A stretch of 64,000 bases of DNA from Omphiscola glabra (GCA_964017045.1 OZ024810.1:1894111-1958110); one strand, 5' to 3'; positions 11,385-23,319 are shown, counted from the stretch's first letter. Notes: generated by a model from the sequence alone, not told the origin. Program-made: numbers and translations.

Positions 11385-11710
11385 ACTGCTCCTAATGCGA
11401 TTCTCAAATATACCGCAAGTGCGCTTGGTGCGTAATATATTCGTTGGTGTTAAGGAAGAAGTCTCAATTTAAATATGGTGCTATTAATCTGCGGTGAAAA
11501 AGGGGGGTGGGACATTAGAATATTGATATGGTTCGGGGGCCTGAAAAAAGTGTGTGTTTGTCTTTTGTGTGTGTTTTGGGGGGGGGGGGGGGGAGTGGGA
11601 GCACTGATTCTGAATCTTATAAAGCGCGTTACGTATGAGTGCAGGCTTTGTCAAGTAGCTATATTAGTTGGGAAGTTCACGCATCGCGTCGGCCATTATT
11701 TGGCGGGCTA
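11385..11710 (+). mobile_element. dispersed repeat copy (family seen again at 23320-23560)
   Basis: Landmarks shared with the stretch at 23320-23560, in the same order: GCTTGGTGCGTAATAT (here) and TTTGGTGCGTAATATT (there), AATCTGC(G/A)GTG, GGGTGGG followed by ATTAGAATA, a run of 12 or more G, then CTTATAAAGCGCGTTAC or CTTATAAAGTGTGTTAC. This is a diverged repeat of unknown class; no ends are defined. Confidence 0.6.
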
Positions 11711-11833
11711 AAGCTAGTAATCCAATAAACGTTTAACCCCATTAAGTAGAAATCCCAGTATGAAAAGTCAGATCTCCTCAGCTCTTCTCCAGAGCAGGCT
11801 AAGTGCAAAACTCATAGCTAATTCTTTTTTTGT

Positions 11834-12583
11834 TTTACAAAATTATATTACTAACTGAAACCTGGAAATAAAATCTTGAAACAATCACAAGTTTCATAGC
11901 TACTTCTTGTTAACAAAATTATATTACTAACTGAAACCTGGAAATAAAATCTTGAAACAATCACAAGTTTCATAGCTACTTCTTGTTAACAAAATTATAT
12001 TACTAACTGAAACCTGGAAATAAAATCTTGAAACAATCACAAGTTTCATAGCTACTTCTTGTTAACAAAATTATATTACTAACTGAAACCTGGAAATAAA
12101 ATCTTGAAACAATCACAAGTTTCATAGCTACTTCTTGTTAACAAAATTATATTACTAACTGAAACCTGGAAATAAAATCTTGAAACAATCACAAGTTTCA
12201 TAGCTACTTCTTGTTAACAATATTATATTACTAACTGAAACCTGGAAATAAAATCTTGAAACAATCACAAGTTTCATAGCTACTTCTTGTTAACAAAATT
12301 ATATTACTAACTGAAACCTGGAAATAAAATCTTGAAACAATCACAAGTTTCATAGCTACTTCTTGTTAACAAAATTATATTACTAACTGAAACCTGGAAA
12401 TAAAATCTTGAAACAATCACAAGTTTCATAGCTACTTCTTGTTAACAAAATTATATTACTAACTGAAACCTGGAAATAAAATCTTGAAACAATCACAAGT
12501 TTCATAGCTACTTCTTGTTAACAAAATTATATTACTAACTGAAACTTGGAAATAAAAGCTTGAAACAATCACAAGTTTCAAAA
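11834..12583. repeat. 76-bp minisatellite, about 10 copies, very uniform
   Basis: The unit includes ACAATCACAAGTTTCATAGC and TACTTCTTGTTAACAAAATT and CTGAAACCTGGAAATAAAAT. Internal copies are almost identical, which points to recent expansion or gene conversion. It is noncoding. Confidence 0.97.
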
Positions 12584-12589
12584 TAAACT

Positions 12590-13690
12590 ATTGTCAATCT
12601 AAATGAGGTAAACAAAACTATGAAAGAAAATCATAATTTACTATTTGCCTGTTAAGTACTTATGTCTTGAAATCAAATACATAGAAGCAAAGGGAACAAA
12701 AAAAATATCACAAAACCAAACCAATGGAATCGTAAAAAAGATGAGAAAGCCTTTTTTGAAACGTCTGCTCAATCAATAGTCATTGCGATTGGTCTTAGGC
12801 CCGGCAGACACAGGCGCGATGAAGAAAAGGCATGTCATGTCACAGGTTCCCGGTCGTAAATCACAAAATGAACTCCCGCTAATGGAGCCAGTGTTTATAA
12901 AACCCATGCGCCTGTGTGTTGTGTGTGTGTGAGTTGTGTGTGTGAGTTGCGTATGTGAGTTGCGTGTGTGAGTTGTGTAGAATTTGGGGTCAATTAATGA
13001 AGAAAAAAATGTTCACAGTTAGCTCTTACCACGCAGCTGAATAAACCACAACGGTGTTACGCAACTTCTGCACGATGCGATCACACCCTAGCGTAGCCAC
13101 ATTTACGTATATCTAAGTGTACTAACCTATGTTCTGACCTCTCCTCACACGCAACAACGTCAAAGTATGTTCAATGAATGATTGGATTGTTTACCTGCGT
13201 GGTACCAAGACACAGATCTCTCGTGGTTGTTGTTATGGTAACGATCGTGTAACCTGTCACCCCACTGGCGGTCGCCAGTTCTTACCTCACACAATCGACT
13301 CGCGGAATGTCACCGCTACAAGATTATTTGTCTCCGGGGCCACCCCCCCCCCCCCCCCCGTGTCGTCGGGTGGGAGGAAGCAGGTGAGTGGCGATGCCAG
13401 GTTGGGTTCAGTTTTCAAGCATGCGGATGTGTGGCTGTGGAACTTGAAGTTGAAGCCGGGGTATCAACTGCAGTACCACTGAAATCGGGTTTGCGGAGTG
13501 GGTAGGATTGGGTGCAAGGGGCGCAGCAAGGGATGGTACCGCCGCCAGGAGCTGACTAAGATTTTCTCCCGCCCCATTCCACGAAAAAACCCTGAGGTTG
13601 CCGCTCCTCAATGTAATGGAAAAAACTTCCTTTGGGGCGGACCGCCCCACCCACACCCACTTTGCTACGTCACTGGGGGCAGGGTGTACA
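12590..13690. other. no gene seen; TG-rich microsatellite and MITE remnant
   Basis: A TGTGTGAGT-type simple repeat lies at 12910-12976 and an 18-base C run at 13342-13359. The part around 13500-13680 (GGGGCGGACCGCCCC, ending TTGCTACGTCACTG) resembles the right part of the element at 15215-15386. Confidence 0.5.
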
Positions 13691-15121
13691 TCAATACTGA
13701 GGCTCAGTAATGGACTTGTGTTGATACGATCATGTTTTATAAAAGCTAAATAACGAACTTGCACTTAGAAGAGGGTTCTGGCCAGCGAAACTAACTCCCA
13801 GCCTAACGAAGATAAGACGTGGGAAGGATGGGGCTGAGGGGATGGTATGCCAAGGGCGGCACTTATTTATATATATTGAGGGGGTCTGCTGAGTTTTGTT
13901 TAGAGAGAGAGAGAGAGAGAGGGGGCAAAATCATTTCCCACCTCGGACAGCGCTATACCTAGCTACTGGAGTTATTTGAAGCTATGTTCAAGGAACAGTT
14001 ATCCTGTAAATTATTGTATTGTAAATTATATTCGGGAAAGAATTAGAGTGGAAAACATCGCCTTGTGGCCTACCCCTCATTGACCAATCCTATCTATTAT
14101 ATTATAGTACTGTAATGTGATTTCCGGTTTTTGGGATCCACAACAATTCCACTTCCGGGCATCCTCAATGTTGTATTTGTGTGCGCTGGTGGTGTGTACC
14201 AAAAGTGTGCCGTTATGACTACTCTTGAGTGCGTTCAAGTTTAGGAAGGTGCTTAGCCGCAACGTTGTCATTGTATTGTCCTTTCTATTGCAAGCTTCTA
14301 TTGACCGCGTTCTTCTATTAACTTCACACAGTGTCAACGCAGTCCTTCATTTCTTTTCATTTATTGTACCGCTTTTGCCGGTATTTACCAATTAATTTCT
14401 TTTTATTTTTGTATTTTTCATAAATTTAATAAATCGAAAGAATAAGGCTCAACTTAACGTAGAGCTATTTTAAGGATTAAAAAAAAATGCGCCCTAAATT
14501 AGGCAGCTATGGCTTCTCTCTATTGTTTTGTTGTTGTAATAAAGGGAAAAGCACGTGATAAAAGCTTAGACAGGCTACCCACGTATCACGCATTCACTAA
14601 TGAATCTTTATATACGTTGTGACCACTAAAGATGGATTTTTATTGAGCCGAAAATTTATATACTTTATATTCATTGAAGCTTCAGCAAAATCAAATCAGT
14701 TCCTAATAATTGACTCTCACAGTTTTTGTTTTTAAACTAACTAAAATTTAATGTATTTAAATGAACTTTAAGAAATCTTAAGATAATTATTTTCTACTTT
14801 TTAGTGCTTTTAATCTCGTCTTCGAAAGAAAGTATTTTGTTTAAAAATTATAAAGTTTTATTTTCTTCTTTTTAGTATGAGAATTTTAATTGACAAATTA
14901 TCCACCCACAAAAAGTGATTTTAAATCACCAAACACCATTACCAACAAGTGCTTACAATATCACGGTTATGGTGACTTGTCACTTTACTCAAGCATACTC
15001 AAATCCTACTGTTAGGATAGGACGGATGGTTTCTGAAAGCGGAGGGTTAGGGTTGTTTCTTTTAAATGTCCCCATCCCCCGCCCACCACCTCGCCTCAGC
15101 TTACAACTTTTCGTCAGCCCG
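13691..15121. other. no gene seen
   Basis: AT-rich sequence with a short (GA)n at 13902-13922. ORFs here are short and show no codon bias or recognisable motif. Confidence 0.5.
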
Positions 15122-15214
15122 TGAACACTTTCATTTTGGCAGTCCGTGAACACTTACATTTTGGCAGTCCGTGAACACTTACATTTTGGCAGTCAGTGAA
15201 CACTTACATTTTGA
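15122..15214. repeat. 26-bp tandem repeat, 4 copies
   Basis: The unit contains GTGAACACTTACATTTTGGC followed by AGTCC. The last copy runs directly into the left end of the element at 15215. Confidence 0.88.
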
Positions 15215-15386
15215 CAGTGGCGTAGCTAAGTAAATCCCCCCACCCCTTTGCGGTATCAAGACCCCCCCCCCCCCAATTTTCCTTCAGCGAAGAAACATGT
15301 AGTTGGCTGAAAATGCCGCCCCTTCAGATGACGAAAATTCCGATCTGGGCGGACCAATCTATCCGCCGCCCCTTCCTACGCCACTG
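15215..15386. mobile_element. MITE with CAGTGGCGTAG inverted ends
   Basis: The left end is CAGTGGCGTAG and the right end is CTACGCCACTG, exact inverted repeats of 11 bp. Length is 172 bp. A C run and GGCGGACC are internal. Similar right ends at about 8925 and 13680 show that this is a family. The 8-bp flanks (CATTTTGA and CACTTGAT) do not form a clean duplication. Confidence 0.6.
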
Positions 15387-16440
15387 CACTTGATGAAACA
15401 CGCACCCCACTGTAGTCTAAATGTCAGCCAAATTTTGTATGTGCGAGCTGGGCTTCTTCACAATGTAGAAACCCTACTCCACTATCTCCCAACCACGGCG
15501 CTGCACTATAGTTTGCAGGCTGCTTTAAGATCCAGTGAATACCATGAAATTGTCCATTTATACATTGTAACGTTCCCCCCGATTTGAGCTCATCTCGAGA
15601 TAAATGAGAACCCATTATCAAAACGTCACGGCATCATTAACATACATTCTATATTTACCCACAAAATCCATCGTTTTTACTATGACCCACGGCGCGCCCT
15701 TGTTTAGTGACACTTCACAATACCAATCGAAGCGTTGAAACAGTGAACGCATTTGAAAATGCGCATGTCTGAGCTTGCGTCATTCCTTTACGCCCTAGAC
15801 ATATATCGTGGGTGGCTGTTTCCGAAATGCAATCGTACTACAGCGACCAGCCCTCAATCAATGATTTCTATATTAAGCCAAGTGTAACAATCGGGTGTGA
15901 GTTGATGAACGCGTATGTGACATTCCAAGTTAAAGCTGTCATTTATTTAGCTAAATCAGAAATTAAAGAAAATTTCACTCTTCTAGGCTATTACAAGAGA
16001 GAATTTCTTCAATTTAGTAATGTCAGGATCCGTGTTTTCGCAACCTGTCATAATAATAGAAACAGTCCCGGATTAAGACCTGTTGTGTCAGAATCCGTGT
16101 TTTCGTAACCGGTTTTAATAATAGCAAGAGTCCCGGATTATGACATCTTCTTCTTCTATATGTTAAGGTTTTACGATTAATTTATTGATCATTATGGCAC
16201 CTATGAATGTAGATGGGATTTGCAATGTTTCTGTGCCTGGTGTTGATGAGGATATTTCACTGGTTTTACAAGAGTCGCTGTGTGAGGGTATCATGCACTG
16301 GGGATTGGAAGGCCTGAGGCAATGGACGCAAATGAGTCAAGTGTTGTCGCCTCAACTGTTCCTTTTGAAAGCTTGTTCCAGTCCCTGATTGTCTTTGGCA
16401 GGAATGAGCAGTTCCTATACTGGCTTCTCGCTGAAGCAGT
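15387..16440. other. no gene seen; 62-bp direct duplication
   Basis: Two copies of a roughly 62-bp segment (GTCAGGATCCGTGTTTTCG..., GTCAGAATCCGTGTTTTCG...) lie at 16018-16143. ORFs of 98 and 67 residues exist, but nothing in them is recognisable. The stretch 16150-16440 may belong to a dispersed repeat; I cannot confirm this. Confidence 0.45.
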
Positions 16441-16451
16441 CACAATTTAGC

Positions 16452-16660
16452 CTCCCCTGTGGCGCCGTTAGCCTCCCCTGTGGCGCTGTTAGCCTCCCCT
16501 GTCACGCCGTTAGCCTCCCCTTTGGCGCCGTTAGCCTCCCCTGTGGCGCCGTTAGCCTCCCCTGTGGCGCTTTTAGCCTCCCCTGTCACGCCGTTAGCCT
16601 CCCCTGTGGAGCCGTTATCCTCCCCTGTGGCGCCGTTAGCCTCCCCTGTGGCGCCGTTAA
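16452..16660. repeat. 21-bp minisatellite, 10 copies
   Basis: The unit GCCTCCCCTGTGGCGCCGTT plus A is a multiple of three, so reading frames stay open on both strands and give repetitive peptides. It is GC-rich compared with its flanks. No gene context supports translation. Confidence 0.95.
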
Positions 16661-16751
16661 TCGTGCGAATTGGGCGATCGTCCCGGGTGATTATGTATAG
16701 GCCTAATATAATATAGGTCGATGTGTGCGTAGACAGTGTTTGCCAAACTTT

Positions 16752-17356
16752 TGAGTTTGGAGAACCGGTGAATAAGTTAACCATTGCACCACAGACCGGT
16801 GTATACGTTTACCATGCACCAGTGACAGGTGGATAAATTTACTATGGCACAAGGGACCGGTGGATACGTTTACCCTGAACAAGGGACCGGTAGACAAGTT
16901 TACCATGGCACAAGTGACTGGTGGATAAGTTTACCATTGCACCTAGGACCAGGGGATAAGTTTACCATTGCACCAAGGACCAGGGGATAAGTTTACCATT
17001 GCACCTAGGACCAGGGGATAAGTTTACCATTGCACAAGGGACCGGGGGATAAGTTTACTATTGGACTAGGGACGGTGTATCCGTTTACCATTGCACAAGG
17101 GACCGGTAGATAAGTTTACCATGGCACAAGTGACTGGTGGATAAGTTTACCATTGCACCTAGGACCAGGGGATAAGTTTACCATTGCACCTAGGACCAGG
17201 GGATAAGTTTACCATTGCACCTAGGATCAGGGGATAAGTTTACCATTGCACCTAGGATCAAGGGATAAGTTTACCATTGCACAAGGGACTGGGGGATACG
17301 TTTACCTTGCACAAGAGACCGGTGGATAAGTTTACTATTGCACTAGGGACTGGTGC
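16752..17356. repeat. 31-bp minisatellite, about 19 copies
   Basis: The unit contains TTACCATTGCACCTAGGACC and AGGGGATAAGT. Variants with ACAAGGGACCGG and GGCACAAGTGACTGG occur in two similar blocks (16860-16960 and 17095-17150), as if a larger segment was duplicated. Confidence 0.95.
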
Positions 17357-17545
17357 CAGATGTGTTGTTTTCTTCATTATTCTTATTAATCTTATTTGAT
17401 CATAAATATTTTGTACTCTATTTCTAGAGGAAATTAATTAAAGATATGGTCAACTTTATAACGAAATACTTTGGTAGTCCTGCGTTATGCACTGCGATAC
17501 ACACATCTCCATTGAAAGTGTCACCGATTGGGCAGATCAAGGCGC

Positions 17546-17850
17546 TTTTACAAGGGCGTAACTAGGGTCAGTGCCGCCTCATTTAAGACGCTTTTACAAA
17601 GGCGTAACTGAGGTTAGTGTCGCCTCATCTAAGACGCTTGGTCAGTGCCGCCTCATTTAAGACGATTTTACAAAGGCGTAACTGAGGTTAGTGTCGCCTC
17701 ATCTAAGAAGCTTTTACAAAGGCGTAACTGAGGTTAGTGTCGCCTCATCTAAGACGCTTTTACAGGGCGTAACTAGGGTTAGTGTTGCCTCATCTAAGAC
17801 GCTTTTACAAGGGCGTAACTAGGGTCAGTGCCGCCTCATCTAAGACGATT
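17546..17850. repeat. about 45-bp tandem repeat, 6-7 copies
   Basis: The unit contains CGCTTTTACAAGGGCGTAAC and GGTTAGTGTCGCCTCATCT. One copy is truncated near 17635. Confidence 0.9.
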
Positions 17851-17867
17851 CGCCCACGCCGATTTGC

Positions 17868-18103
17868 CACCAGCCGTTTCACCGACATCCATTTTTCCGA
17901 CATCCATTTCGCCTCCCATTTTCCGACATTCACTTTGCCGACATCTATTTCGCTGACATCCATTTTTCCGACATCCATTTCGCCGTCTCCCTTTTCGCCA
18001 ACATCCATTTCGCCGTCTCCCTTTTCGCCGACATCCATTTTGCCTTCCATTTGCCGAAATCCATTTCGCCAACATCCATTTTGCCGACATCCATTTCGCC
18101 GCC
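17868..18103. repeat. 12-15-bp simple satellite (GACATCCATTTCGCC)
   Basis: Runs of GCCGACATCCATTTC with variants. All unit lengths are multiples of three, so long open frames appear on both strands without being genes. Confidence 0.92.
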
Positions 18104-18678
18104 GATGATAAAATGTGTTTAATTCCAAAGTTATCATTGAAATCCACACAAGCATTAAGTATGTTGAAATTGAAGGAGAATCCCCAATGACAAAAGCACC
18201 TGGACCCAAGCCTCCAGACGTAAGTCAAAGAAAACACGACCCGCTTTGAACACCAACTAGCGCGTTACAGCGAGCGGGGTTACGCTGTACTTAGTGAGTG
18301 GATGAACCGAGCATGGAACACCCCCCGTTAACCAACGAGTACATTGCCTGTTTAACTAATCACACCGTGCCACCAAACTCTAGAAGAACATGGCGGGCCA
18401 CGTCAAACCGATACACATTCGGATTATCGTGAACAACTTTTGATGCACGCACGCGATTACGACTACACCACACTTCCGATGACTCGGAGACGTCCCGGTT
18501 TGATATGGCTCATCATATACGGGGGGTGGGGGGGGGGGGGTTGGCGGAATTATTTCCCTGCGTTTGTTATTGTCCATCAATGCCCCATGCCATGCTATGA
18601 TAATAATAGAAATTAAAGTCAGTGGGATGGGGGTCGGATAACAAAAGATTCGGATAATCGGTCTTTGGAAAATCGACG
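18104..18678. other. no gene seen
   Basis: Contains an interrupted G run (18523-18541). No coding support. Confidence 0.5.
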
Positions 18679-18686
18679 CTCTACTG

Positions 18687-18918
18687 CAGGCCTGAACAAC
18701 TCAAAATGTAAGGCGGGTCATACTACTTTATGAATACTTGTGCGGGCAAAACGAAATTATGACAGGACTCGTGCGGGCCAAAAGAAAATAGGACAGGGGG
18801 AAAAGCTATTAAGAAAGTAATAGGAATAAAGTTAAAGAATATTTCGTTACTTCGCGGGCCGCCAAGTGGGTGCTCGCGGGCCAAATGTGGCCGGCGGGCC
18901 GTATGTTGTGCATGCCTG
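18687..18918. mobile_element. hAT-like MITE with perfect 8-bp target duplication
   Basis: The left end is CAGGCCTGAACAAC; the right end in reverse complement is CAGGCATGCACAAC. The element is 232 bp and rich in GCGGGCC near the right end. It is flanked by CTCTACTG at 18679-18686 and again at 18919-18926, a perfect 8-bp duplication, as hAT transposases produce. It has no coding capacity, so it would have needed a transposase supplied elsewhere. Confidence 0.88.
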
Positions 18919-18926
18919 CTCTACTG

Positions 18927-19935
18927 TATACGCTCTTGAATTTTGAGCAGAACTTGAATCACTTCTCAAGGTATAAAAGAAAATTGATCATTCACAATAA
19001 CATAATTTCTATATTTTTGTCGGCGACATGGCTGTCGTGGAAAAGTCGCCGGCGGAGGCGGTGAATGGTGCCACCCCCCTGACACCCGGAGACCTGACAA
19101 GCTTTTTGCCCCTGACCCCCCACACGAAAATTCCGCCCCTACATATAAGCTGCCAGCTGGGGCTGACCGACCCCTTCCCTTTCCACAGCTTATATACCCA
19201 TTTTAATGTTCTTACCTTTCAAAGGAGCCGCCACTGTTTGATCATACTATTAAAGTTCATTGAAGCGTTATGCAAGTAATTATTTATTTAAAGCTAACAT
19301 GCTTACTTCCAATCATTAAACAATCTCGTTTGCTGACTGAGCTTGAAAGGTATTATCAATATTGACCACAACGAAAAATGATCGACCTATACATCATGAA
19401 TTCGTCATTGGACGCTGTCAACCTTGGGAAGAAATCAAGCCATTCCTGGCCGCTCCAAAAAAAAATGTCATCTTGTGAATATTTACTAACTGGCTTCTGC
19501 TGATAACGTCATGTTGACTCTCCCCTTGCCCCGTGGATTAGGGCGCAAACATCGGACGTTGCCCTTAGCATTATCTCAACCAAATGGCAACGGTTTATCT
19601 GCATCTACTTATTTGATCATTGACATGCGCGAAGCTGGATATGAGATTTTTTTTTATCATGGCGGAACAAAGATTTAAGGTTTAACATTTTTTGTTCCAT
19701 TGATCTCTTCGCCTGTCAAGATAAAGGTCACGAAAACCCTTCTTAAAAGAATTGTTTGACATGCATATGATAACATTACAGCGTCAATGAAGCTCACTGG
19801 CCTCTGACACGTTCCCTAGGATTTATGTTTTCTAACTACGATTTACCTGCTTACCGGTATATATTACTAGACAATGTCATGAGGCACTAAGGATGTTATG
19901 AAAACATCGGAAAACATGAAGAAAATACTTTTCAT
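18927..19935. other. no gene seen
   Basis: A GC-rich patch at 19020-19180 gives an 83-residue ORF without recognisable domains. The remainder is AT-rich. Confidence 0.5.
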
Positions 19936-19936
19936 T

Positions 19937-19967
<31 letters not shown>

Positions 19968-20155
19968 AAGGAAAAATAGAGAGAATGAGTGAGAGAGAGA
20001 GAGAGAGATTGAGAGAGATAGATACAGAAATATAGAGAGTTATAGAGACAGAGATTGAAATAGATTAGTATAGAGATTGAGAGAGAGAGAGATAGCGAGA
20101 GATTGAGATAGAGATTGAGGGGGATTGAGAGAGATATTGAGATAGAGATTGAGAG
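19937..20155. repeat. (GA)n-rich microsatellite
   Basis: GAGAGA tracts interspersed with GATT and GATA. Purine-rich on the plus strand over about 220 bp. Confidence 0.95.
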
Positions 20156-20896
20156 AAAAATAACTAGACAAATGAATTAGTTTGAAGGAATGGATCAGAC
20201 CAAAGATAAATGGAAATAATTTCTGAATGGCGTTTGTGACCGTTAGGACCACCGGGACCACTCGAACAAACCAATGTCACTAGGAGCACTAGGAGCACAA
20301 GGATCAAACAAGGCAAAGAAGGAAATAAAAGTATACTCCATAGATGTTTGAGTAGAGATGGTAAAACCGGAGTTTTTATAAAGCCAAAGATGTTTAAACG
20401 TTTAGAGGAAATACATGAAAGACATTGGTGGACTAACGCAATGTGTGGTGTTTAAAACGCCCTGATCACGACCATGTGTGGTTTTCTCTAAACCTTGGCA
20501 CCATTGCTGTGTCGGGTTATCTTTTTTTGGTTCTAATCCACAAGAACACATTTGGTTTCACCATAATAAACCATAGAAATAAGGACACACATCATCGGTT
20601 TGAGTAGTGTATGTATGTGTATAGGCCACAAAGATCATGTATATCTAACGCTATGCTCGCTGAGACCATAATAGTAAATAATAGATGAATGAGCACACAA
20701 TTAATAAAGTAGTTTTACAACATGACAATCTGTTCATTAGCGAAACTATTTATATTTACATTTCTCAGAACGACCAACAACAATCAATGGAATGGAAATA
20801 ATGATTGATTATTGTTTTTGTTTTTTTGTCTCTTCTTGTACATCTCCTTTGCATAATTGATATTTAGTGATACATTTCTAAACTTGGCTTATTATA
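20156..20896. other. 3' flank of the DUF229 gene
   Basis: No gene seen. The 3' untranslated region of the minus-strand gene should lie here. I did not find a clear minus-strand AATAAA close to the stop codon. Confidence 0.5.
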
Positions 20897-22921
20897 CTAG
20901 GACTTGATTAGATCTTTACAATAACAGTAGGGTTTCTTTGCAGCCTCCTTTTCACAATCGGCTTGTCCCTTGTACATCGTGAACCTGTCAATGGCGTCGC
21001 CAACCTTCACGTCCAGCAGATTCGTCGTGTTCCCTGCACGCAACACTTCGAAGTAACTGAGCAGTTCCGAGTCTTGGCATTTGTCGGTTTGAACCGTTCC
21101 TTCGTAAACAGCATCGCCCGGAATAGTTTGAATTTTTACTTTGTACACTCGTTTGTCGCCGGAGCCGAGCCTCGGGAGTTTTATTCTGTAAACTTGAAGC
21201 GTTTCCTTCAGACTTAAAGCCACGCACAACTTCTCGTTGCGTTTGGAGTTTATCGCCGACACAACGACGTCCCCGAGACCCTGGGCCATGCTCGAGTTGG
21301 TGGACACCGGCTCCATCTGTTGATGGCCGCACAGGCAGAACTCTGGGGGTATGGGGACATCCTCGCAACTTCTACTTTTAGGAATTTCTTTAAACAAGCT
21401 GATCCCGTGTTTGCCGGGAACAAGTGGGATGGTCCCATTGGCTTTAAAGTAAATTAAGTCTTGGAGAGTCGCGTGTGTGTCGTAGTGGGTGGTTAGACGC
21501 CTCGTGTTCGTCCGTAAGTTCTCGGCAACGTCCGGGTACTTCTCTAGAAACCACCGGGGAAAAGTCAGAATGGCATACGGAGAACGGCTCTCTACCATAC
21601 CGTTTAAGGTCGGCCTGATCGAGCCCCACCTCGGACCGTGATCGGAAAACGTGATCAGCAACGTCCTGTTCAAGTGTCCCTTGTCCTGCAACGATTTGTA
21701 AAAACGATACGTGTGTTCATCCGCACGCTTGTTGTTCGTCTGCTCGCCGTGGGTCAGCTTTGTGGAGAACGACATGGCGTAGACAGGCTTGTCGGCGAAG
21801 GCGTCCATAAACCTGGTCATGTAGTCGAAGTGGAAGTTAATCTCCGGCTGACCCCCGGCGCAGTGGGCGCCCTCTCGCCACAGATCTTTATCCTCCTCCA
21901 TCGCGACGCTGATGGGATGGCTGTAGTGATCCGTCGGCGAGAACATGAAACCTTTCTTGGCGAAGTGGAACCCGCCAATGGACGGCTCGTCCTCCGTGTA
22001 CAAGGTACGGTAGCCGGCCTGGGAGAATAATTTCCAGATCAAATCGAGGGGGTCAAGATGCTTGGACGATGACCACCAGGCCTGGACCTCGTCTTCGCTA
22101 TATCCAGACAACAAAGGCAGATAATTGGGGAAAGTGTTGATACCCACCTGCGTGTACATGGACATGTCGAAGGAAGAGTTGCCCTCCATTAGGAACGCGT
22201 ACGTCCGGTTCATCGCCCTGATGAACTGATGCCTGGAGGTGCCGTCCATTCCAACCATAACGACGTTTAACGTTTCTTTTGGGCCGGCCTCTTTCTGGCG
22301 CTTGTTGAGTCTGAGCAGCTCGAGCTCTTTAAGGTCGTCTCGTGTGGGAATCAGGGCGTGGTACGTCCTCGACACTGTTTCTGACGCTTTGTTTTCACAA
22401 ACGGCAAGCAAGAATTCCGCCCGATCAGGCAGCTTTGTACTTGACGTAAACGTGTCACTCCAGCTTCCTAGCTTGGCGGTCTTGTCCTTTGCCGGGATCT
22501 TGAAAATCTCGCGGTATTTGCAGAATGTAAAATTAGCCACGGCCTTAACCTTTTTACCATCAATGATCAGATGGTCACCGTCGACGTAGGTCAGGTCGGG
22601 CAGGTAACCGTCACAGTCGAGGGGCGTCTTGTCCAGCCCCGCGAGCCGCATGATATTAGGGTGGAAGGGATCAACTTCCGGGTACACGCACGCCGGGTCG
22701 TCTCCGTCGGCAGTAGCAGCCTTCGCGTTCCTCGTCAGCAGCGAGACAAGCCATCCGTTGTCTGAGTCGTTGCGCTGCTCGAAGACGGAAAGCAGATACG
22801 GTCTGTCAGGCGTCACGCACCTCTCAAGCAGAACAACGCTAAAGCCAAACGTTACCAGCAAGATAAAGACTTTCAGCTTCGGCTGCGCTAAACAATTGCG
22901 GTCATCTGAAAGTAAAGACAT
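20897..22921 (-). CDS. DUF229-family type II membrane protein (alkaline-phosphatase-like fold)
   Basis: An uninterrupted 674-residue protein. A short N-terminal tail is followed by one membrane anchor (about 17-34), then a large, probably lumenal or extracellular part with several N-glycosylation sites (for example N51, N130, N238, N248). The DUF229/alkaline-phosphatase-like core spans about 215-515: a beta strand ending MVGMDGTSR (D226, with T228 or S229 as likely nucleophile), TFPN at 263-266, KLTHGEQ at 389-394, TFSDHGPR with D427-H428, HYDTHATL near 479-486 and GKHG at 503-506. The D and H residues fit metal binding. The tail has paired cysteines and ends CYCKDLIKS. Family members occur in nematodes, insects and molluscs; the substrate is unknown. 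Start: the ATG at 22921 works, but TTTACTTTCAG just inside it also looks like a splice acceptor, so an upstream exon may supply the true N-terminus. Confidence 0.9.
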   Translation of the reverse strand: MSLLSDDRNCLAQPKLKVFILLVTFGFSVVLLERCVTPDRPYLLSVFEQRNDSDNGWLVSLLTRNAKAATADGDDPACVYPEVDPFHPNIMRLAGLDKTPLDCDGYLPDLTYVDGDHLIIDGKKVKAVANFTFCKYREIFKIPAKDKTAKLGSWSDTFTSSTKLPDRAEFLLAVCENKASETVSRTYHALIPTRDDLKELELLRLNKRQKEAGPKETLNVVMVGMDGTSRHQFIRAMNRTYAFLMEGNSSFDMSMYTQVGINTFPNYLPLLSGYSEDEVQAWWSSSKHLDPLDLIWKLFSQAGYRTLYTEDEPSIGGFHFAKKGFMFSPTDHYSHPISVAMEEDKDLWREGAHCAGGQPEINFHFDYMTRFMDAFADKPVYAMSFSTKLTHGEQTNNKRADEHTYRFYKSLQDKGHLNRTLLITFSDHGPRWGSIRPTLNGMVESRSPYAILTFPRWFLEKYPDVAENLRTNTRRLTTHYDTHATLQDLIYFKANGTIPLVPGKHGISLFKEIPKSRSCEDVPIPPEFCLCGHQQMEPVSTNSSMAQGLGDVVVSAINSKRNEKLCVALSLKETLQVYRIKLPRLGSGDKRVYKVKIQTIPGDAVYEGTVQTDKCQDSELLSYFEVLRAGNTTNLLDVKVGDAIDRFTMYKGQADCEKEAAKKPYCYCKDLIKS
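22904..22921 (-). promoter_or_regulatory. candidate 3' splice site overlapping the DUF229 start
   Basis: The minus strand reads TGTCTTTACTTTCAG/ATGAC. The pyrimidine-rich run plus CAG is a good acceptor. If used, the exon begins in phase 1 inside codon 6, and the annotated first codons would be intron. Confidence 0.4.
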
Positions 22922-23319
22922 TTCAAATTAAATTCAGGGATAATTTCAGGGGCAGTTCCAAACATAAATTTCATCTAGGCCCATACATTGAAAGAGTGCA
23001 TTGCCCCAGATTGAGAGCTCTTTTAATTACAAATATTGTCCTTTTTTAAAATAAAATAATTTATATTAACTTCACTTTTGTTTGTGGGTGGCTGGCTGAC
23101 TGACTAATGGCTGGCTTGCTGGCTGACTGACGGGCTGGCTGGGTGACAAAATCTTCGGATGGCTAATTGACCCACCTCCGTCAAGCTATCAAGCTAAAAT
23201 TTGCCACATAGACTCGTTGCCGATGACAACATATTCTTTCAAATGTTCAGCCATAACCCCCAAAAATCCCTTCATACTGTTTTTTTAAGGGGAAGACCAA
23301 ATGAAATTCCTGATAACTG
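22922..23319. other. upstream flank of the DUF229 gene, no further exon seen
   Basis: AT-rich, with a GGCTGGCTGACTGACT-type simple repeat at 23088-23142. An upstream exon, if any, is not recognisable here. Confidence 0.45.

Noticed and set aside
15812..16108. 98-codon ORF
   Set aside because: Runs into a 62-bp direct duplication and lacks recognisable sequence.
20988..22931. ORFs of 60-130 codons overlapping the DUF229 gene
   Set aside because: Shadows in other frames of a clear 674-residue protein.
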